This document shows positions 14,654-22,478 of a DNA stretch of 24,962 bases, one piece after another. The position numbers and the translations under genes were made by a program. Source of the stretch: RYN-133 sp036497285 (GTDB lineage: Bacteria; Actinomycetota; Actinomycetes; Mycobacteriales; Jatrophihabitantaceae); the NCBI GenBank assembly GCA_036497285.1, contig DASXJR010000087.1, forward strand, positions 1 to 24,962, given 5' to 3'. The stretch's first letter is position 1, and every line of letters begins with the position of its first letter. Below the pieces are notes generated by a model. The model had not been told where the DNA came from and did no database searches. It saw only the letters and a list, made by a program, of their open reading frames with translations.

Positions 14654-16093
14654 ATGACGACGACTCGAGGCATCAACGCCCTTCACAAGCTGGACGAGAA
14701 CGTCCCGACGAGATTCATCTGGTCGTTGACCCTGCTCGCGACATTGGGCGGATTCCTTTTCGGATACGACACGTCCAACATCGGTGCCGCGCTGCAATTC
14801 ATCCCGTACCAGCTGAACGCCTTCGGGACGGGCTACCTGGTGGCCGGCGCGTCCCTGGGTGCGGCTGCCGGTGCCCTGCTCGCCGGCCCGCTGACCGACC
14901 GGTTCGGCCGCAAGAAGCTGCTCGTCGTCGACGCGCTGATCTATGCGATCGGCGCGCTGCTGAGCGCATTCACCTGGCACGTCAGCGTCTTGATGTTCGC
15001 GCGCACCCTGATCGGCCTCGCGATCGGCGCCGACTCGGCGATCGCGACCGCCTACATCTCTGAATACGCCCCGGCCAAGCGCCGTGGCGCGTTGGCGATG
15101 CTGCAGCAGTGGATGATCACGGTCGGCATTCTGGTCTCGTACGTCGTAGCCCTGGTGATCCTCAAGATCTGGCCGGGATCCTCTGGCGCCGACTGGCGCT
15201 GGTTCTTCGGCCTGGGCGCGGTGCCCGCGATCATCGGCCTGATTCTGCGCTTCGAGATGCCCGAGTCGCCGCGGTGGCTGATCCGTAAGGGCAAGTACGA
15301 CCAGGCGCAGCAGGCCTTCGACCAGCTCGGTATCGAGGTCAGCGTCGACGACGTCGAGTACACGGCGCAGGAACTCGAGCAAGAGGACGAGAACAACGAA
15401 CGCGCCGCCGGCAGGAAGTGGACGCCCGGAGTGCGCCGCGCGCTGTACGTGGTGTGCATCTTCTTCGTCTTCCAGCAGATCACCGGTATCAACGTGCCGT
15501 TCTACTACGGCCCGACGCTGTTGGCGTCGTACTTCCAGAGCGGCAGCTCGACGGTGGACGTGGCGACGGCGGGGATCGCGGTCACGACGATCCTCACGCT
15601 GGTCAACGTGATCGCCACCTACTTCGCTTTCCGGTACATCGACAAGATCGGACGCCGCAAGCTTGCTATCGGCGGGTTCGGCGGCATGGCCGTGTTCGCC
15701 GTGGTCTCTGCGATCGGCCTGGGCGCGCTGAGCGGCGACCTGCGCGTGTGGGTCGGCATGATCGGGCTGAGCCTGTTCATCGCGTCCTTCGCGATCGGCG
15801 TCGGCGGCACCGGCTGGCTGATCCAGGGCGAGATGTTCCCGACGGCGGTGCGTGGCCAGGCGGCATCGATCGCAGCGACGGTCGACTGGGTCGCCAACTA
15901 CGCGCTGATCGAGGCCTTCCCGGCCTCGCAGCGGGCGATCGGCCTGAGCTGGGTGCTGGTGTGCTTCGCCGTCCTGTGTGTCGCGGCCATCGCGTTCGTC
16001 GCCAAGTTCCTGCCCGAGACGAAGGAACTGACGGTCGAGCAGATCACCGAGGTGTTCGAGAAGCAGGCGGCCAGGTCACCGCTGCCGCAATAG
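14654..16093 (+). CDS. MFS sugar porter (sugar:H+ symporter family)
   Basis: The predicted length is 479 residues with 12 predicted TM helices. All sugar-porter signatures are present: GGFLFGYDTSNIGAAL in TM1, DRFGRKK after TM2, a second such loop in DKIGRRKLA, PESPRWLIRKGK at the centre, QQITGINVPFYYGP in TM7, and PETKELTVEQI at the end. By family it imports a monosaccharide or polyol with protons. The substrate cannot be read from sequence. The ATG has AGAGGGAAG upstream. No sugar enzyme or regulator lies nearby, so it looks like a single-gene unit. Confidence 0.92.
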   Translation: MTTTRGINALHKLDENVPTRFIWSLTLLATLGGFLFGYDTSNIGAALQFIPYQLNAFGTGYLVAGASLGAAAGALLAGPLTDRFGRKKLLVVDALIYAIGALLSAFTWHVSVLMFARTLIGLAIGADSAIATAYISEYAPAKRRGALAMLQQWMITVGILVSYVVALVILKIWPGSSGADWRWFFGLGAVPAIIGLILRFEMPESPRWLIRKGKYDQAQQAFDQLGIEVSVDDVEYTAQELEQEDENNERAAGRKWTPGVRRALYVVCIFFVFQQITGINVPFYYGPTLLASYFQSGSSTVDVATAGIAVTTILTLVNVIATYFAFRYIDKIGRRKLAIGGFGGMAVFAVVSAIGLGALSGDLRVWVGMIGLSLFIASFAIGVGGTGWLIQGEMFPTAVRGQAASIAATVDWVANYALIEAFPASQRAIGLSWVLVCFAVLCVAAIAFVAKFLPETKELTVEQITEVFEKQAARSPLPQ

Positions 16094-16141
16094 GGAGGCG
16101 GCTCTTGCGTTCGGGGGGAACGCACGTTAGACGCGGTGGCA

Positions 16142-16195
16142 TGCAGCCCCGACTGACCACATTTCGTGGGCCGATTGTGGTTCGTCGGGGCTGCA
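16142..16195 (+). terminator. Long hairpin after the sugar porter gene
   Basis: TGCAGCCCCGAC (16142-16153) pairs with GTCGGGGCTGCA (16184-16195). Inside, ACCACA (16156-16161) pairs with TGTGGT (16176-16181). The stem is therefore interrupted only by a small bulge. It lies 49 nt after the porter stop and 62 nt before the next start. A terminator is most likely, and a structured leader is possible. Confidence 0.55.
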
Positions 16196-16257
16196 GGCTG
16201 CGCGTAGGTCCGGTGGTGCAGCTGGGCGGCCTGACGAACATGTGTTTGAATCAGTAG

Positions 16258-17169
16258 GTGCGCTGGGCGACGGCAGACGAGGCACCGGACGGACTGTTCC
16301 CCGTCATGGACCTGTTCGCCGACAGCTACGGGACGGGCCGGATGTCCAACCTCGAGTTCCTGCCCGTACTCGCCCATCGCGTACTTAACCACCTGCCTAA
16401 CACGCCCTGGGCCACCTGGACGATCAATGTCTACCGGGGATGTAGCCATTCGTGCGTTTATTGTTTCGCTCGTCCGACGCACGAGTACCTCGGGCTCAAT
16501 GCCGGCTCCGACTTCGACAGCAAGATCGTGGTCAAGGTCAACGCTGTCGAGGTGCTGCGCCGCGAACTCGCCGATCCGAACTGGGCGCACGAATCGGTCG
16601 CCATGGGCACCAACACCGACCCTTACCAGCGGGCCGAGGCGAAGTACCGCCTGACCCGGGGCATCATCGGCGCACTGATCGATGCCGACACCCCGTTCAC
16701 GATCCTGACAAAGTCGGGGTTGGTGACGCGCGATCTCGACCTCATCGCTCCCGCCGCGAAACGGCTCGACATCGGGGTCAGCTTCTCGATCCCCACCATC
16801 GACGAGCACGCCTGGCGGGTCAGCGAGCCGGGCACGCCGCATCCGCTGCGCCGGGTCGAAGCGATGCGCACGATGGTCGCTGCCGGCATCCGTACCGGCG
16901 CGCTGATGGCGCCGATCCTGCCCGGCCTGTCCGACCGCCGCGAGCAGATCGAGGCCACGGTCAAGGCGATTCGCGACACCGGCGCCGAGGTGCTGCACGC
17001 GCACCCGGTGTATCTGCGAGGCGCCACCCGCGAGCACTTCATGTCCTGGCTGCACGAGCACGACCCGGCGCTGCACGCGCGCTACGAACGCGGCCTGAAC
17101 GAGAAGGGAGAGGTCAGCGACGCCTACAAAACCTGGGTGCGTGACGCGGTAGCGTCCGCGTCGAGATGA
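16258..17169 (+). CDS. SPL/Rv2578c-family radical SAM protein
   Basis: The predicted length is 303 residues. The iron-sulfur cluster motif is C62-S-H-S-C66-V-Y-C69 within VYRGCSHSCVYCFARPTHEYLGL, typical of the spore-photoproduct-lyase-like group that includes mycobacterial Rv2578c. Other conserved blocks are AMGTNTDPYQRAEAKYRLTRG, FTILTKSGLVTRDLDL, and PILPGLSDRREQIEATV. Enzymes of this class cleave S-adenosylmethionine to start radical chemistry, and this group has no proven substrate. The GTG start gives the family's M-R-W opening. Its stop overlaps the next ATG (ATGA), so it is coupled to the kinase-like gene. Confidence 0.9.
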   Translation: MRWATADEAPDGLFPVMDLFADSYGTGRMSNLEFLPVLAHRVLNHLPNTPWATWTINVYRGCSHSCVYCFARPTHEYLGLNAGSDFDSKIVVKVNAVEVLRRELADPNWAHESVAMGTNTDPYQRAEAKYRLTRGIIGALIDADTPFTILTKSGLVTRDLDLIAPAAKRLDIGVSFSIPTIDEHAWRVSEPGTPHPLRRVEAMRTMVAAGIRTGALMAPILPGLSDRREQIEATVKAIRDTGAEVLHAHPVYLRGATREHFMSWLHEHDPALHARYERGLNEKGEVSDAYKTWVRDAVASASR

Positions 17170-18059
17170 TCGAGGTACCGGCGCCAGTCGTCGCCAAGGC
17201 GGCCGAGGTCGGTGCGAACGCGTGGCTCCAAGAACTGCCGAGTCTGCTCGCCACCCTCGAGCGGGATTGGCAACTCGTGCTGGGCACGCCGTTCCCGGAC
17301 GCGACCGAGGCGTTCGTCGCACCGGCCACGCTCGCCGACGGCACCGAGGCCGTGCTGGAGCTGTTGATGCCGCGAGCGGCCGCGGACGCCGACCACGAGA
17401 TCGAGGTACTGCGGCTCGCCGACGGGACGGGCTGCGTGCAGTTGTTCCGTGACGACGAGCAACGCGGAGCATTGTTGCTCGAACGGCTCGGCCCCTCGCT
17501 CTACGAACTGGGGCTGCCCATCGAGCGGCGCCACGAGATCCTCTGCGACGTCGCCGAAGAGGTCTGGCGCCCGCTCACCGACACCCACCTCCCGTCCGGA
17601 GCGGCGAAGGCGCGGTGGCTGGCCGAGTTCATCGTCGACATGTGGGAGCGGCTCGACCGGTCGTGCACCGAGGCCGCCGTGCAGGACGCGCTCGCCTGCG
17701 CCGCACGCCGCGAGGCCGCGCACGACCCAGCCCGCGCCCGGCTGGTGCACGGTGACGTGCACCAGTGGAACACCCTGCAAAGCGGCGACAGCTACAAACT
17801 CGTCGACCCGGACGGGCTGCACGCCGAGCCCGAGTACGACCTCGGAATCATCATGCGCGAGGACCCCGTCGAGTTGCTCCGCGACGGCCCCCGCAACCGA
17901 TCACGGTGGCTCGCCGCGCGCACCGGATGCGACGAAACCGCGATCTGGGAATGGGGCGTGGTCGAACGGGTATCGACCGGTCTGCTCGGCACCGCGATCG
18001 GACTGCAGCCGGTCGCGCGGCAGATGCTGCACGCGGCGGACATGATCGCCACCGGTTAG
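17166..18059 (+). CDS. APH(6)/hydroxyurea-kinase-like phosphotransferase
   Basis: The predicted length is 297 residues. It has the protein-kinase-like phosphotransferase core: the catalytic Brenner loop H195-G-D197-V-H-Q-W-N202 in LVHGDVHQWNTL, then the metal-binding VDPDGLHAEPEYDLG. The EPEYDLG segment and N-terminal layout resemble streptomycin 6-kinase, APH(6). The ATG overlaps the radical SAM stop by 4 bp. A role in antibiotic resistance is possible, but the fold is widespread among small-molecule kinases and the genomic setting does not suggest a resistance island. Confidence 0.85.
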   Translation: MIEVPAPVVAKAAEVGANAWLQELPSLLATLERDWQLVLGTPFPDATEAFVAPATLADGTEAVLELLMPRAAADADHEIEVLRLADGTGCVQLFRDDEQRGALLLERLGPSLYELGLPIERRHEILCDVAEEVWRPLTDTHLPSGAAKARWLAEFIVDMWERLDRSCTEAAVQDALACAARREAAHDPARARLVHGDVHQWNTLQSGDSYKLVDPDGLHAEPEYDLGIIMREDPVELLRDGPRNRSRWLAARTGCDETAIWEWGVVERVSTGLLGTAIGLQPVARQMLHAADMIATG

Positions 18060-18062
18060 GGT
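18057..18062 (+). promoter_or_regulatory. -10 box of the first receiver gene
   Basis: TAGGGT lies exactly 6 nt before the ATG at 18069. Its TAG is also the stop codon of the preceding kinase-like gene. Confidence 0.5.
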
Positions 18063-18068
18063 GCCGAC

Positions 18069-18413
18069 ATGGCGCGGGTGTTGGTGGCGGACAACGATCC
18101 GGACGCCCTCGACCTCGCCGTGCTCGACCTGCGCCTCGAAGGCCACGTGGTCGCCGGGGCACCGGGCGGCGACGAGGCGCTCGCGCTGATCGACATCTTC
18201 GAGCCGGATGTCGTCGTCCTCGATTACCGGATGCCCCCCGGACCCAGCGGCCTGGCGCTCGCGCTGCGACTGCGCGCCGACCGTCCCGATCTTCGCCTGG
18301 TGATCTACAGCAATTACCAAGATGTCGACCTCGTCCGCCAGGCGACAACGGCTGGTATCGCATTCCTACCGAAAGGAAATCTTCGGACACTTCGCGACGC
18401 GGTGCGTCCTTGA
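18069..18413 (+). CDS. Stand-alone response-regulator receiver domain
   Basis: The predicted length is 114 residues, consisting only of a CheY-like receiver. Acidic residues sit in VADNDPD, the phospho-acceptor is D52 in VVVLDYRMPPG, and the conserved Lys is K102 in FLPKGN. There is no DNA-binding or enzymatic output domain. It probably passes phosphate or acts by protein binding. The ATG follows a -10 box by 6 nt and lacks an SD. A histidine kinase begins 49 nt downstream, making that the likely partner. A second free receiver closes the cluster. Confidence 0.92.
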   Translation: MARVLVADNDPDALDLAVLDLRLEGHVVAGAPGGDEALALIDIFEPDVVVLDYRMPPGPSGLALALRLRADRPDLRLVIYSNYQDVDLVRQATTAGIAFLPKGNLRTLRDAVRP

Positions 18414-18450
18414 TCCACTCCACCTGGCAACAGAAAGCGCTTCGGCGCAG

Positions 18451-18456
18451 TACGGT
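18451..18456 (+). promoter_or_regulatory. -10 box of the first histidine kinase gene
   Basis: TACGGT lies exactly 6 nt before the GTG at 18463. No SD is present. Confidence 0.45.
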
Positions 18457-18462
18457 CGCCGA

Positions 18463-20346
18463 GTGCAGTCGGGCGCCGCGGCCGGTACGGGGGTGAGTCC
18501 CGCACGCCTCGCGGGGGTCGCGATCCCCCTTGTCGTCGGGCTGATTCTTTCCGTGCTGCTCATCGTTCATGAGCGTTCCGACGCCCGCCGTGAGGCCGCG
18601 TCGGCGGTGCGGGCTCTGGTCGCCTCGACGGTCACAAAGATCCGCACCGAGGTGCGCAACGAGCTTGCCGCAGCGGCCGGCGGCCCGGCGAGCAAGATCG
18701 TGTCGGCGAACCACCTGGCCGATTCACAGATCTCGCCCGACATCGCGATCACTGCCCGCGACTCCGGTCAGGCAACCCTCGACGACTCCATGAAAACGGC
18801 GTCGATCGTCCTGCCGGTCTACCGCGGCGGCAGCGTCGCGCCGGACACCGCCGCGCGGCGCGCAGCGATCGAGTCCTACCGCATCGTGCCGCTGACGCTC
18901 ACGCCGACGCTCGCCGACCTGCAACCGCTGGGCGGCGGGCTCGCCGTGAAGGGCCCGCACAGGCTGGTCACCGCCGCCCCCACACCCGCACCGTCCGACG
19001 CCATCACCTACCAGGTCGACATGGATCTCACCGGCTCGCCGGGCTGGGTGGTCGAGGCCTGGTTGCCCGAGCGAGGCATCCCAGGAGTGGCCTGGCTGTG
19101 GGCGGTGGGCCTGTTCGCGTTGTTCGCCGCCGGCGCCGCGGCGTTCTGGGTCATGCAGCGTCGGGAAGCCGTGGCGAACGCGGGGTTACGGGCGATCGAG
19201 CGCGACCGGGCGCTGGTGACCGGCATGGCACCGGTGGTTCAGGGCAGCCTCGATCTCGGCGAGGTCGTGCCCGCCTTCTCCGCCCAGCTGGCCGACGGGC
19301 TGCACCTGTCCGGACTGAGCCTGTCGACGCCGGGCGATCGAGGCGAGAAGCAGGTGTTCGGCTGGGGTGTTGTTCCGGATAAGGACGTTCGCCCGGCAAC
19401 CAGCACGCCTGAAGGGCTGCAACCCGGCGAAACGCTCGCGATCGGTCTGTCCCGGGGCGGACGCACCCTCGGCGTGCTGCGCGTCGTCGCCGGCGTGCCG
19501 CTGGGTGGAGACGAGCTCGTCGCGCTCTCCGTCGCGACCGACATGCTCGGTTCGACGTTCGCCAATGCCGAGACCTTCGTGCGCCAGCAGGAGCTGGTGG
19601 AGCGAATGCGCTCGGTGGACGAGCTCAAGACCGTGTTCCTGGCCACGGCCTCGCACGAGCTGCGTACCCCCGTCACGGCCATCACCGGCTTCTCGACGCT
19701 GCTCATCGAGCGCTGGGAAGACATGGGACGCGCCCAGCAGCGTGCGCTGGTCGAGCGGGTGAAGGTGAACGGTCACCGTCTTGCCACGTTGATCGAGCAG
19801 CTGCTCGACTTCTCCCAGCTCGAGCGCGGCCTGCCCCGCGCCAACGACCAGATCCTCGAGCTGGGCGAGACGGTGCGCGGGATTCTCGACGAGCAGCCCG
19901 AGGTGGGCACCAGCCACCAGCTCGTCACCAACATCGTCGACGGCTGCTACGTGCGCGGATCGACCGCGGCGGTGGAACGGATCCTGACCAACCTCGTCGG
20001 GAACGCCGCCAAGTACTCCCCTGCCGAGACCACGATCACCGTCACCGTGCAGTCCATCGGTGAGCGGGTCGAACTACTCGTCGACGACCAGGGACCGGGC
20101 GTATCCGTCGACGACCGCGAGCGCGTGTTCAGCAGGTTCTACCGGGGCCGGGGCGACACCGTCACGCGCACACGGGGCGCCGGTATCGGCCTGGCCATCG
20201 TCGCCGAGTACGCCGGTTCGATGGCCGGTCTCGTGAGCGTCGACGAATCGCCCGGTGGCGGCGCCCGGTTCCGGGTGTCGATGCCGAAGGTCGGCACACT
20301 CGTCAACGCGTCGTCCGCAGAGGAAGCCGATGTCACGCATTCGTGA
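18463..20346 (+). CDS. Membrane histidine kinase with extracytoplasmic and GAF-like domains
   Basis: The predicted length is 627 residues. TM1 is ~16-35, an extracytoplasmic sensor domain spans ~36-205, and TM2 is ~208-232. A GAF-like cytoplasmic domain (~240-385) is followed by HisKA with H398 in ASHELRTPVTAITGF. The ATPase domain has an N-box at ~510 (NLVGNAAKYSP), DDQGPGV at ~541 and GAGIGL at ~572. It senses an unknown outside signal and autophosphorylates. The GTG start is chosen because it just precedes TM1 and follows a -10 box. The frame stays open upstream to 18322, but that part would overlap the receiver gene. It overlaps the next kinase by 17 bp. Confidence 0.9.
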   Translation: MQSGAAAGTGVSPARLAGVAIPLVVGLILSVLLIVHERSDARREAASAVRALVASTVTKIRTEVRNELAAAAGGPASKIVSANHLADSQISPDIAITARDSGQATLDDSMKTASIVLPVYRGGSVAPDTAARRAAIESYRIVPLTLTPTLADLQPLGGGLAVKGPHRLVTAAPTPAPSDAITYQVDMDLTGSPGWVVEAWLPERGIPGVAWLWAVGLFALFAAGAAAFWVMQRREAVANAGLRAIERDRALVTGMAPVVQGSLDLGEVVPAFSAQLADGLHLSGLSLSTPGDRGEKQVFGWGVVPDKDVRPATSTPEGLQPGETLAIGLSRGGRTLGVLRVVAGVPLGGDELVALSVATDMLGSTFANAETFVRQQELVERMRSVDELKTVFLATASHELRTPVTAITGFSTLLIERWEDMGRAQQRALVERVKVNGHRLATLIEQLLDFSQLERGLPRANDQILELGETVRGILDEQPEVGTSHQLVTNIVDGCYVRGSTAAVERILTNLVGNAAKYSPAETTITVTVQSIGERVELLVDDQGPGVSVDDRERVFSRFYRGRGDTVTRTRGAGIGLAIVAEYAGSMAGLVSVDESPGGGARFRVSMPKVGTLVNASSAEEADVTHS

Positions 20347-21982
20347 GCAACTCCTGCCCATCATCGCCGGCGCCCTGGTGATCGTCGTCGGCGTCAGCGT
20401 CGTGCTGTTGCTGCGGGTGGCGAACAATCAAGGCATCGATGCACTGACCCGCGCCAAGCTGCAACAGGTCCAGACGACTGCCGACAGCTTCAACGCCCGC
20501 GTCAGCTCGCAGCTCGGAGCCGTCACCGGGCTCGGCGGTTTGGACTGGCAGCTAACGCCGAACAGCAAGTCGGACATGCAGAAGCTTCAGACCTACAACG
20601 TCGACCCGACCGCCACGTCCGGGTTTTACCTGATCAACTCCGACGACAAGGTCACCGAAGGGATCCTGCTGCGGAAGGGGATGGTCGGCAGCACGTTCGA
20701 TCCGCCCGGCTGGGAAAAGGCGAAGCAGCAACTGGCCGCGACGCCGTTGGTTTTCCTGCCGGTCACTCAATCCGGCAAGACGACCGACCTGCCGAGCTAC
20801 GACCTGGTCGTGGCGATCCGTGGCGCGACCTCCACGAGCGTGCGCGGTGCACTGGTCTTCGAATCCGCCGTCACAGATTTGTCTCCGTTCCAGCAGGAAA
20901 TCAGCCAGCTCGCCGACCACGCAGCCTCCACCGCTGCCTGGTTCTTCATCGACAGCCGCGGGGCGGTGGTAGCCACCACACAGAACACCGGCCTCGGCGA
21001 GAAGATCGACCATGCCGGGTACTACCTGCACGCGGCCGCGGGCCTGTCCTATCGCGGCGACCAGATCGTGTTCACCGCCCCGGTGCCGGTAATCCACTGG
21101 CATGTGGTGTTCCGCCAGGACCGTGGGCAGTTCGAGAGCGGAGTTTCCGGCCCGCTGCAGGAGGCCGGGCTGATCCTCGTGCTGCTGCTGCTCGCCGTCG
21201 GCCTCACCCTTGTGGTCATCCTGGTGCGACGGCTGCGCGAGGCACGTGAGCAGGAGCGTCGACTGCGTGAGCTCACCCGCTCGCAGTCGGAGTTCATCTC
21301 GGTCGTGTCGCACGAGCTGCGCACGCCCGTCGCCGGCGTGCTCGGCTTCCTCCAGACCACCCTCGATCACTGGGAAACGCTCAGCGACGCCGAGCGATTG
21401 AACACGGTGCGACGAGCGGTGACGAACGCCCGGCGCCTGCAGGCGATGACCCGGGACGTCCTTGACACCGACAGCATCGAGTCGGGCCGCATCGTGTACT
21501 CGTTCCAGCGCGTCGATCTCGGCGCAGAGCTCGAGACCGCCGTGGCCGGCAGCCGCGAGGCCGACCCGTCCCATCTCGTCATCGTCGACGAGACGCCGGA
21601 GCCGGCGCTCGTCGAAGCCGACCCCGACCGGTTGCAGCAGGTGTTGACGAACCTGCTCGAGAACGCGCACAAGAACTCGCCCGTGGACGAGCCGATCACC
21701 GTCGAGACATCGGTCGTCGACGCCGCGGACGGGCCGAAGGTGCGAGTCGCCGTCGTTGACCGCGGCCCGGGTGTCAGCCCGGACTCGCTGGAGCGGATCT
21801 TCGAGAAGTTCGTCCGCGGCAACGACGCCGCCGTCACGGGTACCGGCCTCGGCCTCTACATCGTCCGCACCATCGTCGAGGCCCACCACGGGCGGATCTG
21901 GTGCGAGAGCAATCCCGGACAACGCACGGCGTTCATATTCGAACTGCCGTTGGTGGATGTCGCGGCGCCCACGCGGCTCTGA
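20330..21982 (+). CDS. Membrane histidine kinase with a Cache-like sensor domain
   Basis: The predicted length is 550 residues. TM1 is ~8-29. A large extracytoplasmic domain (~30-277) has a double-Cache-like pattern (SGFYLINSDDKVTEGILLRKGMVG, then WFFIDSRGAVVATTQNTGLGEKIDHAGY). TM2 is ~279-301. HisKA has H328 in VSHELRTPVAGVLGF, and the ATPase domain has NLLENAHKNSP at ~441, DRGPGV, and GTGLGLYIV at ~504. The ATG has AGAGGAAG upstream and lies inside the end of the first kinase gene, so the two kinases are made together. Both sensor regions differ, so the pair may combine two signals. Confidence 0.92.
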   Translation: MSRIREQLLPIIAGALVIVVGVSVVLLLRVANNQGIDALTRAKLQQVQTTADSFNARVSSQLGAVTGLGGLDWQLTPNSKSDMQKLQTYNVDPTATSGFYLINSDDKVTEGILLRKGMVGSTFDPPGWEKAKQQLAATPLVFLPVTQSGKTTDLPSYDLVVAIRGATSTSVRGALVFESAVTDLSPFQQEISQLADHAASTAAWFFIDSRGAVVATTQNTGLGEKIDHAGYYLHAAAGLSYRGDQIVFTAPVPVIHWHVVFRQDRGQFESGVSGPLQEAGLILVLLLLAVGLTLVVILVRRLREAREQERRLRELTRSQSEFISVVSHELRTPVAGVLGFLQTTLDHWETLSDAERLNTVRRAVTNARRLQAMTRDVLDTDSIESGRIVYSFQRVDLGAELETAVAGSREADPSHLVIVDETPEPALVEADPDRLQQVLTNLLENAHKNSPVDEPITVETSVVDAADGPKVRVAVVDRGPGVSPDSLERIFEKFVRGNDAAVTGTGLGLYIVRTIVEAHHGRIWCESNPGQRTAFIFELPLVDVAAPTRL

Positions 21983-21996
21983 CGCGGGTTTGCTGC

Positions 21997-22002
21997 TAGG
22001 TT
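21997..22002 (+). promoter_or_regulatory. -10 box of the second receiver gene
   Basis: TAGGTT lies exactly 6 nt before the ATG at 22009. No SD is present, so the receiver can be made separately from the kinases. Confidence 0.45.
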
Positions 22003-22008
22003 CGCCGG

Positions 22009-22416
22009 ATGAACGACACGCTGGACGCCACCTCGTGCGCGCCGACGATCTTGGTCGTCGACGACGACGCGGACATGCGTTTCCTCGCGCGCGCCGTCCT
22101 CGAGGGCTCCGGCATCGAGATCGCCGGCGAAGCCGCCGACGGTCAGGAGGCCCTCGACAGGCTCGCCGAACTGGATCCCCCGCCGGTCCCCACCGTTGTA
22201 TTGCTCGACAACCAGATGCCGGGCCTGACGGGCCTGGAGGTGGCTGCGCGCATCCTCGCCGATCGCCCCGACCAGATCATCGTGTTGTTCAGCGCCTACC
22301 TCGACAACGACATCATCGCCGAGGCAGAGCGGCTCGGCGTGGCCGGATGCGTGTCGAAGGGCGACGCCATGGACCTCGCCCGGATCATCGAGGACCTCGT
22401 CAGTCAGTCAGGTTGA
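22009..22416 (+). CDS. Second stand-alone response-regulator receiver domain
   Basis: The predicted length is 135 residues, again with only a CheY-like fold. The acidic pocket is VVDDDADM, the phospho-acceptor is D67 in VVLLDNQMPGLTGLE, the switch Ser is in LFSAYLD, and the conserved Lys is K117 in VSKGDA. The Asn after D67 (LDNQMPG, where LDxxMP usually has a different residue) is a small variation. It has no output domain. It lies 26 nt after the second kinase and has its own -10 box. It could be the target of either kinase, or a phosphate sink. Confidence 0.92.
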   Translation: MNDTLDATSCAPTILVVDDDADMRFLARAVLEGSGIEIAGEAADGQEALDRLAELDPPPVPTVVLLDNQMPGLTGLEVAARILADRPDQIIVLFSAYLDNDIIAEAERLGVAGCVSKGDAMDLARIIEDLVSQSG

Positions 22417-22435
22417 TCAGTGCCCTGGTCGGGGT

Positions 22436-22475
22436 CCCCGCGGAATCGCCACGCTTTCCAGGCGATTTCGTGGGG
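22436..22475. terminator. Hairpin between the convergent receiver and arginine deiminase genes
   Basis: The arms 22436-22450 and 22461-22475 pair over 15 positions, including two G-U pairs on the plus-strand transcript, around the loop ACGCTTTCCA. It begins 19 nt after the receiver stop and 3 nt past the deiminase stop, so it can serve both genes. Confidence 0.6.
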
Positions 22476-22478
22476 TGA

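Noticed and set aside
20552..21922. A 456-codon minus-strand open frame opposite the second kinase
   Set aside because: It is a shadow of the kinase gene with no recognisable domain.
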